A DNA stretch of 64,000 bases from Atrina japonica (Eukaryota; Mollusca; Bivalvia; Pterioida; Pinnidae): contig BROG01001178.1 in the NCBI GenBank assembly GCA_030159075.1, positions 43,144-107,143 on the forward strand, in the 5' to 3' direction. Of the stretch, positions 1 through 31,402 are shown piece after piece. The translations under genes and the position numbers were made by a program. Numbering within the stretch: the first letter of the stretch is position 1; each line of letters opens with the position of its first letter. The notes under the pieces were generated by a model. The model did no database searches, was not told the origin of the DNA, and saw only the letters and a list, made by a program, of their open reading frames with translations.

Positions 1-85
1 CTTCATTATTCAATTATAACATAGGATAATTGGCAAGCATTGTATATCATATGTTACAACGCTATATTACTATCAAATATTGCAG

Positions 86-194
86 ACACCAATGAATGAA
101 AACCTAATAACCTTACCCGGATGCAAGGCAAAAGCAACAAAGACGTCAAAGACCGAGGTCTATTGTCAGTATGAGGTTTTGTTTGATAAGAAAG
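86..194 (+). CDS. BCO-like: Gene A coding exon (first in window)
   Basis: Acceptor CAG at 83-85, donor GTAAAG from 195. Reads TPMNENLITLPGCKAKA and then VYCQYEVLFDKK, ending in phase 1. It matches gene B exon 8 (15458-15566) with the same 109-nt length; LPGCKAKA and YCQYEVLFD are identical between the two. Confidence 0.9.
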
Positions 195-3100
195 GTAAAG
201 TATAATTATTGTCAACGTTTGGCCTTTCTGCAAAAAAGTAAAGAAAAACTTAGCAGCAATTTGAAATGTAAATTTCTCAACTTAATATCACTAGTTTTGG
301 GAAGGGTTCTTTTCTTGTTTATTTGAATTTTGCTATATGGTTTTTTGTTGCGTCAATTATAACAACTTTGTTAAAGTCATTTATTTGAATATTATCGACA
401 AGGACAGATCACTGGTAATTTTTTACAGAAAAATAATAAATGTGACGCAAAAAATTTATATGTGAATGAGGAAAAACAATAATATGTTTTACCAGCGATT
501 ATATACTCAAAATGATGAAATCAAAGTTGAGCTTCGTTACTGAGTAAATTTGGTGATTTCGGACCCTGTGCTATTTATTCCACTAGATTTATAGATCCTT
601 ATAATACGCTTCTGTCTTTAGGACTTTAATTGCTTCAGCAATGAACTTGATCAATGTGTTAACTTTTGTTTCCGTTTAGATATCAATTTCAGTGGGATAG
701 TATAGACAAATGTACATTCAATTCAAAAGACTAACGATTCTTCATCATTTGTAATACATTTCCAACTTACAATTTCTGTTTCAGACAGTTTTGAATTGCC
801 GCAAATACATTATTCCAAATACAATGGCAAGAAGTATAAGTTTACATACGGAGTAGGAGGGTATGGTGAAAAGGTAAGACATTTCATTATCATCATCATC
901 ATCATCATCATCATCATCGTCCGAATCGTCGTCATCGTCCTTGTTGTTGTCAAAGGTATAGGTATTTCTTTTTTACTTGGTATGCGTTTGAACAGTTATT
1001 ACCTTTATAACAAAACCTTGGAGGAGTGGTAGATGTGAGTTTTTCTCTTTTTTACTACTTAGATTGATATATAGTAATAATAAGGATATATACACAGGCA
1101 TAAAAATTCTTAAAATTTTATATATTTTGCCTGAAAATTGCTTGAGAAACCCAGTTTGGCAATAATTCACTTACAATTGCTTAATTCAACCATACTATTT
1201 GTATATGCATACCACCATAGACCTGACTTATTTTCACAAAATATATAGAAATACTATATTTTTATGCCTGTATATAACTCCTATTTGTTATTTGTACATC
1301 ATATACAAAAATTAATAGTAGAACAAATCGAATTAATGTTTGGTAAACACTGAAGTAATATCCCTCATGGCTTAGTTCTAGAATAGAAGCTTTACCTCCT
1401 GCTTCAAAATGAATATTTCTCACAAACAGAGCCACATCGAACATTCCTGTAATTTTTTAATATATTAATTCACTAAAACATACACTATGTATTTATGACG
1501 TTCAGGAAATAGTCATGGCAAGTCCTAATCACATTGATGAGCTAAACCAAGTTGTTCTCAGTTAAACCTAGTTGTTCTAAACCTAGTTGTTCACAGTTTA
1601 ACGTATTTGTTCTCACTTAAACCTAGTTTTTCTCAGTTAAACCTAGTTGTTCTCAACTAAACCTAGTTGTTCTCATTTAAACCTAGTTGTTCATTGTTAA
1701 ACCTAGTTGTTCTCAGTTAAACCTATTTGTTCTTAGTTAAACCTAGTTGTTCTAAACCTAATTGTTTTCATTTAAACCTAGTTCTAAACCTAGTTGTTCT
1801 TAGTTGAACCTTGTTGTTCACAGTTAAACCTACTTGTTCTAAGTTAAACCTAGTTGTTCTCGGTTAAACTTAGTTGTTCACAGTAAAACCTAATTTTTCA
1901 CAGTTAAACTTAGTTGTTGTCAGTTAAACCTAGTTACTCTCCAGGTAAATCAAGTATTTCTCAGTGACCCACATTAACTGGAGAAAAACCGAGGTTGCAC
2001 TGCACCAAAACACAAAAAGTATTAAAGTTATTTTCATTGGTGTAAACCTAGCGTTTTTCTAAAACCTATTTTTTTCTGCAGATTATTAAAGACGCCGAAA
2101 TCACATTAATCAGTTAAACCTATATTTTCTCCAACACGCATTAACTGAAAGATAAAGCTAGAATTAACAGAGAAAATCAAGAATTAGCTAGCGAAAGCAT
2201 TTGATGAGTTATCGTCTTTTATGGAGAAACATGTTGAAACTAAAGACATCATCGTAAAACGTTTGTTGCTTTATAAACACCAAAACGTTTATTTGTTTGC
2301 TATTAGTGTGAATCGTATATAAATGATAGACTGTTACAAATTTAACCAATAGGGAACTTTCGAGTTAGGCCGGATTACCGTTATGATCCTGCATTTATAC
2401 GCGCCTTTTTGATTTTGTTCCTCATATGTTCTTCCGGTTTTCATATTTACCTGTAACGTTTATGGAAATATCCTTATTTTTGAGCGCATTAACTTTATTT
2501 CGTATAAAGAAATTCAAGAGACTCTTTAAACATACCACAGTGGGCTATCTAGTTAAACGCCAAATTACTGAAATATAGCAGGCTGGGAAATATGGGCGTA
2601 CAGACCGGGAATCGAAACCAGAACCTTCTCAACACTAGTAGGGCGCTTTTACCATTTTCGCTACCGGGGCTATCTATATATTACCGAAACAAGGAATAAC
2701 ATTGAGGTACATTTGTCTAGAATCACGTAACTGGCGATAATGAAAGCAGGATTATAACGGTAATCCGGGCAAACTCGAAACCCTATTGTGTTCATATCCT
2801 GTCTTTATTATTTATAGAACTAAATATTATGTGTATTTATTCAACAGCTTATAAAGATAAATATAGATACAAAACAAAGCATTAGCTGGAAGGTGGACAA
2901 CACCTTTGTTTCAGAACCTATGTTCTTACCACACCCAGACGGTCAGGAAGAAGATGATGGTGAGTGAAGTATAACAGACTGATATAAAGTGATGTATATC
3001 TTCTTTTATAACATTTCAACCCTACATACCAGTAGAATGGTAGTACCATAACAATATTCGGGGTGTAAGGTTTATTTCTGTGATAATCAGTATAGTGTAA

Positions 3101-5410
3101 TTGATTGACACAAACTTATCAATATCTTGTTTGTTCATTTCTTAAAGGAGCTTTAGCTATGTATAGCAATAACCAAATTTCTTTTTTTTTTTCTACTTTT
3201 ACTACTTGTACTTGAAGCATAATTGATGCACAATAATACGAGTTATACACAGGGATGAAATATCTAATTTTCCTATATATTTTGTAAAAGTAAGGTCAGG
3301 TGCAAAGTGATATGCATATACAAATTGTAAGGCTGGATTTATTAATTGCCAGTGAAAAAGTGTCTGGGCTTCTCAAGTAATTTTCACAGAACATACAGGA
3401 ATTTAAGAATTGTTATTCTTGTGCATATCTCTTTTTGTATTGTATATCAATCCAAGTAGTTAAAAATGAAAATAATAATGATAAAAAACGACAGACAGTG
3501 CCCCCTTAAAAATTGATGTGGAGTCTCATAAGCAAGTGTTGCTAATACAAAAAGTTGATTATCACAGACAATGCCATACCCAACTGATATGAATCTCACT
3601 AACTACAGACCAGCTAGACTACATACTTGTACCGTTATAATATATATAATATAATATATTTATTGTCCGATTTGACATAATTTAGATACATATTTATGTT
3701 CTTATACAATATTAAAAGAGACCAATACAATCTAACATCGCTTTGAGGGAGGGATGGCGAAATCTCAATCCGAGGGCACACAATTTTGTTTGTCCATGAC
3801 GAGGCTTGGTGTTTGACTGTTTTTCTCTCACTTTGAAACAGTAAAACGGAACGACTACATCTATCACATCTGCAGACAACAACAACATTTTAAACAGTAT
3901 TTCTGGCACTTCCGGAATGGGCTTATCTCATCCTGCAGGGTGAGATAACATTTTCCCAGACATCTAAATCCGCGGACAAATCAGTCTCAAGTGAGAGGAA
4001 AGTAAATATCCCTTTACAAATGCAAAAACAAAACAATATCTGACTGAAGGACATTGATACACGTCAACTGTATAGGTATGCCGTGATTATAAGTTCACTA
4101 GATGGAACCATTTATCAATATGCCTCACGTCCTACGTCGTATGATTACAGTCCACTGTATTTTAACAGACATCAGGACCGTTTATCAATCATACCCTAAG
4201 TCTTAAAGCAGAATCGCGCAATACCTATATCTGCTACATTGACAAAGATAAAACATATCACTTGCAATAATAACGTAAGTCTATATATTGTCATACAGTC
4301 ATAGGGACATGGTCTGAACTGGTCGTCAGACACAATTCCTAAGTCTTTGTAAACGGTCGCTAGTCATCAGTGTAATTCTAAGACCAATTCTAAGATTTAG
4401 GACCTTTCGTCATTTACAGGACAAACGAACAGGGAATTCTGAACCACTTATTCCTATTTCTTTTGTGTAACAGCGACTTCATTTTATAAATTGATGGCAT
4501 TCGAATGAAATTTGGATTTTCTGAAACTTCCTTCAGCAGAATATCATAATCAACTACGATTCTCATGGCGGAGGTTTAGAGTCGTCTCTCAACGGCTAGT
4601 GTGAAATGTACCGTCAGGTTTTGTTAATGCTCCGTGCACATCACATTGTACATTCTGTCTCGGCCCATATAACTAAGATTCTCATGCCGAATAAGTATTT
4701 ATAGGAGGAACACTAGCGTGACATCAAAATCGTTGTCTCCTGCCCTGGTGCGGCCACATTAATGGTTCGAATTATCGCTTTTCCTACTTTATTACACACC
4801 ATATCGAGGGCCAGCCTCACTTCACTCTTGTTCATGCGATTGGGGTTAGTGATTATGTATCGAAATTTTCGTGTGATATAACAATGGCGTACAATATAAA
4901 ACATGTCAGATACCAAAGTATAAATTTTTAAGGATGTCCAGGACACAGATAAAAATCCGACAAAAATGGACAAACACATACCTCTGGAAACTAAGAGGTG
5001 GGATCAGGTGCTATGGAGGAGTAAGCATCGGTCACGTCGCCGTGAGTCCACAGGCAAGTCCAAATGAAATACGTGAGGAACGAATCCTCGTCACAATTGG
5101 TACAGACGTCTCAACAACTCTGTAATGTACGATGCACTAACCTTAAATATAGTTTTTGAACGTATTCAATTCAAATTATAATACATGCTTAATTTATTAG
5201 TTTAAATATAAACGAATGAAAGTGAGATATGTATTTTTTATATTTTCAGGTATAATTTTGTCCGCTGTAACCTATTTGACGCAAAACAAGAACCCATTTC
5301 TTCTGGTATTGGATGCCAAAACGTTCAATGAAAAAGCGAGAGTTGAGTTTGAAACTGACAGATTTTCAGTAACATTTCATGGTTTCTTCAGACCATCGCA
5401 AAGGTTATAG
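86..5410 (+). CDS. BCO-like: Gene A: carotenoid oxygenase (BCO/RPE65 family), 3' part only
   Basis: Four coding exons, joined in phase by GT-AG introns, encode the C-terminal third of a carotenoid cleavage oxygenase; the first part of the gene lies left of the window. Exons: 86-194, 785-873, 2848-2959, 5250-5410 (TAG stop). Family marks are FELPQIHYSKYNGKKY, FVSEPMF, QEEDDG, FLLVLDAKTF and the terminal FHGFF, whose His is the fourth ligand of the catalytic Fe(II). The family cleaves carotenoid double bonds with O2 (BCO1, BCO2, ninaB) or isomerises retinyl esters (RPE65); which one applies is not visible. Exon lengths and phases match gene B, which lies tail to tail with it, so the two are paralogues. 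No frameshift or stop interrupts the visible part. It could still be a pseudogene if the missing 5' part is damaged. Confidence 0.9.
195..784 (+). other. Gene A intron, no internal feature
   Basis: AT-rich intron between two confirmed exons. I see no repeat, RNA gene or conserved coding segment in it. Confidence 0.7.
785..873 (+). CDS. BCO-like: Gene A coding exon
   Basis: Acceptor TTTCAG ends at 784; donor GTAAGA starts at 874. Reads (D)SFELPQIHYSKYNGKKYKF and then TYGVGGYGEK, ending in phase 0. Same 89-nt length as gene B exon 9; FELPQI.Y.KYNGKKYK is the family's blade motif (compare FEFPQINY in vertebrate BCO2). Confidence 0.92.
885..918 (+). repeat. (ATC)n microsatellite
   Basis: About eleven ATC units begin 11 bp downstream of the donor at 874, inside the intron of gene A. 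Confidence 0.9.
1048..1324. mobile_element. Long-TIR MITE, family 1, copy 1
   Basis: The left end (TTTTTTACTACTT, then TACACAGGCATAAAA) reappears as its reverse complement at the right end (TTTTATGCCTG ... TAGTAG), giving about 65-bp imperfect terminal inverted repeats around a short middle. There is no coding capacity. Related copies lie at 3190-3470, 10390-10556, 34360-34990, 36065-36210 and 60165-60700. Confidence 0.7.
1541..2160. repeat. Tandem array of a ~20-bp unit inside a dispersed element
   Basis: About twenty imperfect copies of CAGTTAAACCTAGTTGTTCT run from 1541 to about 1945. They are followed by a non-tandem tail holding CAGTGACCCACATTAACTG (1962-1980) and further degenerate units near 2104. 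The tail motif also occurs, inverted, at 63900-63925 together with the same unit, so the array grew inside a dispersed repeat. Confidence 0.8.
2347..2788. mobile_element. 442-bp TIR element with an internal tRNA-like segment
   Basis: The left end CAATAGGG and GGCCGGATTACCGTTATGAT are mirrored at the right end (ATAACGGTAATCCGGGC ... CCCTATTG), about 50 bp of inverted repeat. Between about 2577 and 2680, on the minus strand, is a tRNA-like stretch with a B-box-like GGTTTCGATTCCC, which looks like a SINE head captured by or inserted into the element. No ORF. Confidence 0.65.
2848..2959 (+). CDS. BCO-like: Gene A coding exon
   Basis: Acceptor CAACAG ends at 2847; donor GTGAGT starts at 2960. Reads LIKINIDTKQSISWKV, then FVSEPMFLPHP, then GQEEDD, ending in phase 1. 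Same 112-nt length as gene B exon 10. SEPxF and EEDDG are signature segments of the BCO family. Confidence 0.92.
3190..3470. mobile_element. Long-TIR MITE, family 1, copy 2
   Basis: Same inverted ends as the copy at 1048-1324 (TTTTACTACTTGTACTTGA at the left, CCAAGTAGTTAAAAATG at the right) plus the shared interior with AAGGTCAGGTGC. It lies in the last intron of gene A. Confidence 0.65.
3471..4284. other. Intron sequence, nothing recognised
   Basis: Part of the 2960-5249 intron of gene A. I find no coding exon, RNA gene or clear repeat here. Confidence 0.6.
4285..4390. repeat. ~105-bp dispersed repeat, copy 1
   Basis: The stretch from TCATACAGTCATAGGGACAT through GTCGTCAGACACAATTCCTA to GTAAACGGTCGC is repeated in direct orientation at 5455-5560, just past the gene A stop. 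Confidence 0.8.
4895..5125. repeat. Dispersed repeat, family 2, copy 1
   Basis: About 220 bp from GATACCAAAGTATAAAT through AGGATGTCCAGGACACAG and AAGAGGTGGGATCAGGTGC to GGTACAGACGTCTCAACAAC. Close relatives occur at 8480-8705 and 35865-36010 in the same orientation. No inverted ends or coding capacity seen. Confidence 0.75.
5250..5410 (+). CDS. BCO-like: Gene A terminal coding exon
   Basis: Acceptor TTTTCAG ends at 5249; the exon completes a Gly codon, then reads IILSAVTYL, FLLVLDAKTFNEKARVEFE and TFHGFFRPSQRL with a TAG stop at 5408-5410. The His of FHGFF is the last Fe ligand of the family. The tail after RP is three residues longer than in gene B. Confidence 0.93.
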
Positions 5411-5448
5411 ATAAAAATAGAATGCACATTCAAATACACACTTACAAT

Positions 5449-5454
5449 AATAAA
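5449..5454 (+). terminator. Candidate poly(A) signal of gene A
   Basis: AATAAA 39 bp after the stop codon of gene A, the first such hexamer downstream. Confidence 0.6.
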
Positions 5455-5560
5455 ATAAGTGTTTATACTGTCATAAAATCATAAGGACATGGTTTGCACT
5501 GGTCGTCAGACACAATTCCTAAGTCATTGTAAACGGTCGCAAGTCGTCAGTGTAAATCGC
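5455..5560. repeat. ~105-bp dispersed repeat, copy 2
   Basis: Direct-orientation relative of 4285-4390 (shared GTCGTCAGACACAATTCCTA and GTAAACGGTCGC). It overlaps the probable 3' UTR end of gene A. Confidence 0.8.
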
Positions 5561-5647
5561 ATTCATACCACACATTCGATCCCTACTTAAGTATAATCAT
5601 ACTATCCGGTTTAAAAACACTAGATATTTAAGCAGGAGCTGTGTATG

Positions 5648-6929
<1,282 letters not shown>

Positions 6930-6965
6930 GTTTGAAAACATCACATATACGTAAATTTGCTTTAT

Positions 6966-7002
6966 TCCGTGAGCGCTTTCGCCTTACGGATCATCAGACA
7001 CA
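6966..7002 (-). ncRNA. Hammerhead ribozyme-like motif, degenerate copy
   Basis: On the minus strand: CTGATGA, a CCGTAAGG stem-loop, GAAA, then GCGCTC and ACGGA. The base after CTGATGA is T instead of G, which breaks the closing pair of stem II, and stem I pairs at only about three positions. Likely inactive or weak. Confidence 0.6.
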
Positions 7003-7308
7003 AACAACAAATTAGGGACCCCTCCATCAGGAACACATCGTGCTCTAAACATTTCGACGAGTGTGGAAAGGGGAAGTTTAAAATACTTCCCTTTTATAAA
7101 ATAAAAAACAGTGACGAAAATTTTCGCAGAGCAAAAGAAGATTATTTTATTGAACTCTTAAAACCTTCTCTGAATAGAAAATAACTTACACATTTTTACG
7201 CAACAAAACCTGCAGGTATCTGAATATAACAATGCTACAACAATACTGCATTATACGATGTGTAATAGCCTGTCGTCATAATAGACAATAACTTAGCTAC
7301 CATTATAA

Positions 7309-7345
7309 TCTGTCTGATGAGCCGTAAGGCGAAAGCGCTCACGGA
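7309..7345 (+). ncRNA. Type I hammerhead ribozyme of the Penelope-like element
   Basis: The full catalytic core is visible: CTGATGA at 7314-7320, stem II GCC/GGC closed by a GTAA loop (7321-7330), GAAA at 7331-7334, and a minimal stem III (G7335-C7338 plus A7334-U7339). The predicted cleavage site is after C7340. Stem I pairs 7341-7345 (ACGGA) with 7309-7313 (TCTGT), including one G-U wobble. This minimal-stem-III form is the one described for Penelope-like elements. Activity is not shown by sequence. Confidence 0.8.
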
Positions 7346-7426
7346 ATAAAGCAAATTTACGTATATGTGATGTTTTCAAAAGTTTATTTCTAAATATTTG
7401 TACGCTGTACTCTTGCAAAGAACTCT

Positions 7427-7429
<3 letters not shown>

Positions 7430-7509
<80 letters not shown>
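7430..7509. repeat. (TA)n microsatellite, ~80 bp
   Basis: Uninterrupted TA dinucleotides about 40 bp past the Penelope-like element. Confidence 0.98.
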
Positions 7510-7514
<5 letters not shown>

Positions 7515-8479
7515 CAGTCACAGTGTGTTATTGCGTTATCTCCTTTTTCTCTCATACCTGCCCTTCAATAGTACTTTATGTTAGACACCTTCGCAAGACA
7601 TATTTATCTTGCACACCATTTGACCTTTCTTTCAAGCGCAACAGCGGATGAATACATCGTGACTTCGATTTCCTATATATGGTATCAATTTCAGATCGTA
7701 AAGATTCTTGTCTTACTAAACTTGTAAATCTGATACGTAAGATGTTTTTCGCATATGTGCTTCTTTCTTAAGATAGTGTGTTGTTTTACAAGGTCGGATA
7801 TGAGAAGAAGTGTTAGTTAACGCATATGTCAGTGACAACGGTCGGTTGGAATTTTCTGATATCTAATGGCAAAATAGGAAAGAATGTTATATTTCCTTAG
7901 ACATAATTTGATAGTTTCCTGTACAAACACGTTATCATAATTCATTTCCTGACCGTTATCATTTTATTACACGAATCCGCTGAGCTGATAAAAAGATAGA
8001 ATTAACCGAATCAGTATTTGGCTTCTACGCATTATTGACTATGCTACTTGAACGAATGACATATAATTCCGTTCAGGTGCTTATATTTAGCCAGAATATA
8101 TGTTGTCAATAGCTTAATTAGCAGTGTTGATACATCTAATTGTATTCGTAATAAACAAATGTAAAAATAGTATTAATAAGCAGAAAACAATAACGAGAAC
8201 GGGGTGTAGGGTTTTTGTGGCTTCACTAATTTACTGTATATATTATCAATACTACATTATGTATATTCATTTAAATTAAACTTATCTATCCACTTTGTTT
8301 TTGCTGTTTTCTTTTGGTATACTGGAAACGCCTTACAACAGTTGAATGCGTAGGTCCTAGTAGCGCTGTGTTTGTGGACAATTTTTAAAAAACAGATATA
8401 CTGTCAAAATGATGATTTTTCCCATGATATCTAAACGAGAATATGATACAATGTGTGTTAAAATATATGATATAAAAAT
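7510..8479. other. Intergenic, nothing recognised
   Basis: AT-rich sequence between the two carotenoid oxygenase genes; no supported gene, RNA or repeat. Confidence 0.6.
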
Positions 8480-8705
8480 CTCAGATAGCAAAATATAAAT
8501 CATTTTGATGTCCAGGACACACTCACAAATCTGGCATACAATGGACAAACACTGACCTCTTGAAATCAAGAGGTGGGATCAGGTGCCACGGATGAGTAAA
8601 TATCCATTGTCGACTGGTCAAACCCGCCATGATTCCTCAGTCAAATTCAAATGAAATACGTGAGGAACGAATAATTGGTACAGACGTCTCAACAACCGCC
8701 ATCGA
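8480..8705. repeat. Dispersed repeat, family 2, copy 2
   Basis: Shares GATGTCCAGGACACA, AAGAGGTGGGATCAGGTGC, AAATGAAATACGTGAGGAAC and GGTACAGACGTCTCAACAAC with the copy at 4895-5125. Confidence 0.75.
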
Positions 8706-9767
8706 ACAATGAAACAGAGTAGTCGCAAACAAGACTATTATACCAACCGTCAAATTTGAGGGACGTCGACATCAAACGCGGTTTTGGATATCCCTCTGTC
8801 AATAATTTGTCAGTGAGTAGTTTACCTCTGTATATGAAATGTTCATATGTTGAACACGCCCTGACATATCGGATCTATCATCTAACACATTAAACTTTGT
8901 AAAAAATCTTCTTTCGAGTTTATTTGGAGAAATTTATTAGAATTTAGGTTTTCCCGTGCCTAAAAATCCAACAGAATTTCTTAAGTTCAACAGTACGATG
9001 TCTGTTTAATTGTCTATTTAATAGGAAACTATGTTTTTTCGGTAAAAGTAAAATTAAACTACACCACTCCACTGGACCGAACTTCATATGATTTCTAAAA
9101 TGGAAATTGCATCTCGAATCTCACATAATCAAAGCTTTGCGATCGAATTATTTTCTTTTTATTTTCTTGTGTGTCTATATTCTTGTTCACGTGTTCTAAT
9201 GCATTAAAACGAGAAACAAATTATTTTACATTGTTTATTTATAATAAAAATGTTCTCATATCGGTTACTCTTGTCAATGGATTCAGTTTGTTGTAAAAGT
9301 ATTGCTTGTTTGTGAAAACAGATGTAAACAATAGACTGCTAAAGTACTTAATAGCAAATCGCACGTGTTTGTAGACTTCTCATATTGTCAGTATGCCATT
9401 TACCTGTAGTTTTTGGTTTGAATGGGCCGCCTTTGATATGCCATTGTACTTTGGCCGGGTTTTCCCACTGTCAATTAATCTGTACTTTTGATATTGGCCG
9501 AGTTTGATATGTGCCAAGATTGATGGGACGAATTTAAAATGAACCGAAATCACCCGATTTACCCCGTACTTGGACATTGTCAGAAACGAATGTTTTGAAA
9601 CGATAAAAAAAAACATTGCCTGGTTCGGGTAAGAAATGATGTACAGAAATAAATAAAAAACAGTATTAACAATAGAATGTATATTAACTGCAAATCGTGC
9701 GTACTTCTTTGACATTCGTTAGTCTTCGGTAAAATTTACCGAAAGTTAATTTATGATGTTCAGTTAG
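8706..9767. other. Intergenic, nothing recognised
   Basis: No coding exon or repeat could be supported; the 111-codon minus-strand open frame at 9380-9715 has no family features. Confidence 0.55.
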
Positions 9768-10044
9768 TTTGTTTATTGTTGTTTAACGTCCCCCCTCAAC
9801 AATCTTTCACTCATATGGAGTCGTCACCAAATGCCGGTGAAGGGCTTCAAAGTTTGGTCTATGATCGGCACTTACGGCCATTAAGCAATGAGGGTTCTTT
9901 AACGTGCCGACACCTACTGTGACACGGGACCTCGGTTTCTACTGTCTCATCCGAAGAACAGGAAACCAGCCTGCCGCCCGCTGCACTCGAACTCACGACC
10001 TCACGATCGAGAGTCGAGTGCGCTACCGTCTGAGCCAGGTCGGC
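9768..10044 (-). mobile_element. tRNA-derived SINE, family S1, copy 1
   Basis: On the minus strand it starts with a tRNA-like head (CTGGCTCAGACGGTAGCGCA A box, GTTCGAGTGC B box). It continues through the shared body (GATGAGACAG, AGAACCCTCATTGC, CCGGCATTTGGTGACG) and ends in the A-rich tail GACGTTAAACAACAATAAAC. Other copies: 14396-14667, 39407-39688, 54094-54360, 55986-56523, 60391-60650, 62831-63090. Confidence 0.88.
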
Positions 10045-10389
10045 TGTAAATAATGTCCAGAGTCGTTTTAAAAACTGTATACTTGAAAATTTCCGCTCTT
10101 GTTAAATTTGTTCCATATTCGTCCTTAGATCTTGAAGCACAGACATATACACAATTCATAAGACTATGGGAATTTAAGGTGTAAAAAGGGTGAAAATAAC
10201 CACGGACGAAAAATCCCTAGTAAACAGTCATTGTTTAATGAAAAAATGTTATGTTTTATTTATTTTATATTTGAACGTATAGTACACGGAAATGAATGTG
10301 TGGTGAATGGTCATTGTATCTTCCTACCAAAAATAAAATAAATCAATACCTAATACTACTACTAATAAAAAATTCAGATACATCGGCCC

Positions 10390-10556
10390 GACTAGGCAAT
10401 TATTCACTTGAAATTGATTAATTCAATCTTATTTTTTGTATATACATTCCACATTGGACCTGACCTCATTTGCACAAAATATATATATAAGATTTTATGC
10501 CTGTGTATAGCTCTTATTTGTTACTGTACATCAAGTACAAGTAGTAAAAATAGAAA
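10390..10556. mobile_element. Long-TIR MITE, family 1, 5'-truncated copy
   Basis: Contains the shared middle (TTGGACCTGACCT) and the right inverted end (TTTTATGCCTGTGTATAGC through AGTACAAGTAGTAAAAATA). The left terminal repeat is missing. Confidence 0.6.
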
Positions 10557-11930
10557 AAATCTAAATATGTTTGCTTTAGTAAACACAGCTATTGCCCTTT
10601 TAAGCACTAGAAATGATCCACGTCAGAAGAGTATTTCTTTACTGTCATTGTGACGTCACGGGCTGTCATAGGTGGGTGTGTCATAGATATACTTCTTGGA
10701 ATGATGAGTTCAGTAAATTTCCTTGTGGCTGTTATGTCTCATCTGTCCTTTGAGTGTAAGGGACAGAGCACAACGTGAGTGAACTCGACAGTTTATGTTA
10801 TACATGTATATATTTGTTGAAATTGATTTCATAATTGTATAATAAAGTAGCAACTTCATGGGGCTGCTAAAAACAGTCAAAATATTGTCCCTTGTTATCA
10901 GGGAAGGGAACACTGTTACTGGAGGCCGTAGTATTTTGATATTTTATAAACCAATGGAATAACTGTATACCATATTAAATCACGTGATGTATAGACAAGG
11001 ATTTTTTTTGTCTGCTAGTTTAACAAATGCATCTTTTCTATAAAAAATGTTTTGGATGCCTTTGTGGACTCGTTCAAAGTTTCATGGTTGTTTCTAAGGA
11101 TATGGCTAAAATTTGATCATGTGTTGACAGACGTCACGTGACTAAAATAGGTTGGAATCGACCTATCATCTACTTAATACTATGGTATCTTCGTATTCCG
11201 CATCTTGTAATTTTGATAGTCGCTAGATAGGCATATTGTGAAGCTGTTTTCATTAGCTTACGGATGATAAGAAAACCATAAAGTACTAGATTCTTATACT
11301 TTAATATAAAGTGTTTACATTTGTACAAGCAGTGACAATAACAATGTTATTGAGCAATGTCCAATATATTTACAATATTTAAACTAGTGATGACAACAAC
11401 AGGTGTACATCATACAAATCTCATTCAATACACACATCTGTCCTTAATTTCTGAACAACTCTTGGTGCATATAAACTACGGGACCAGTGCCCGAAATAAT
11501 CACATTTACTCAATACTTGAGCTCAACTGAATTTCTTTCTTTTAGGAACAAACAAATTAGAAACTGGACATTTTTGTATATTTATGGCATACAATATAAA
11601 ACAATTTTAAAAATTAATGGTCATTAAAAAGTACGATACTCGATTCTTTTTTGCATATTTATTGTACAAATCACAAATATGATCCAAGGTTTTAATGTTA
11701 ATGGTTGGAATATAGTGAGAATTATATAATTAAAGTTGATCTTGAGTACAGAGTAAATTCGGTGACTTCAGGCCCTGATTTCATCCAGTATATGTATATA
11801 TAACTTAATCCTAATGAATCATTTTATTTACAGAAAGTCAAATATTTACCCCAAACACACTTGTAACTACTCTTCATCCTACATAACAGTAATCCTATAC
11901 TACATAATATACATATTATTAACACCTCAA
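10557..11930. other. Intergenic, nothing recognised
   Basis: No gene, RNA or clear repeat supported between the truncated MITE and the CTGT microsatellite. Confidence 0.55.
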
Positions 11931-12123
<193 letters not shown>

Positions 12124-12564
12124 TTACAAAAAATTTAACAAGAAAAGTACATACAATTTTTAAATGGATCTACGACATATTCTAGGAATTGCATTCCATA
12201 CAATGATTAATGCATTTTTACAAACTAACAACTATATAAACAGGTAAATAAGCAGAAAAATAAATATTAAAAAAGGTAATGTCATATATGAATATTTAGT
12301 TCCCAAACTTGTAGAAATACTATATTTTAAAGCTAAAACATGACCACAAGAGACCATTACAACCTTTTAATTGTTTCTCGAAGCGAAAATTCCATTTCAC
12401 ATTGGGTTCTCTTAGACGGATTTAGATTTGTCATTTGTCCTCGTATGGTACCAACCTTTCATTCTGGTATTTACATTTTATATCAAATTCGATCTCAACT
12501 GATGAAGTCTCATTGACAGAAATCGATTGTCTTCAGGTTTGCTCTAGCTTCTTTTGCAAAAACT

Positions 12565-12570
12565 TTTATT
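12565..12570 (-). terminator. Candidate poly(A) signal of gene B
   Basis: AATAAA on the minus strand about 97 bp downstream of the gene B stop codon. Confidence 0.6.
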
Positions 12571-12666
12571 TTTGTATTGTTTATAATATTGTAAATGTTA
12601 ACACAATTTGACTCTAAAATCCGATGATTTCAACTGTTTGTCAGGGCATTTATTAAATTTTCATAT

Positions 12667-31402
<18,736 letters not shown>

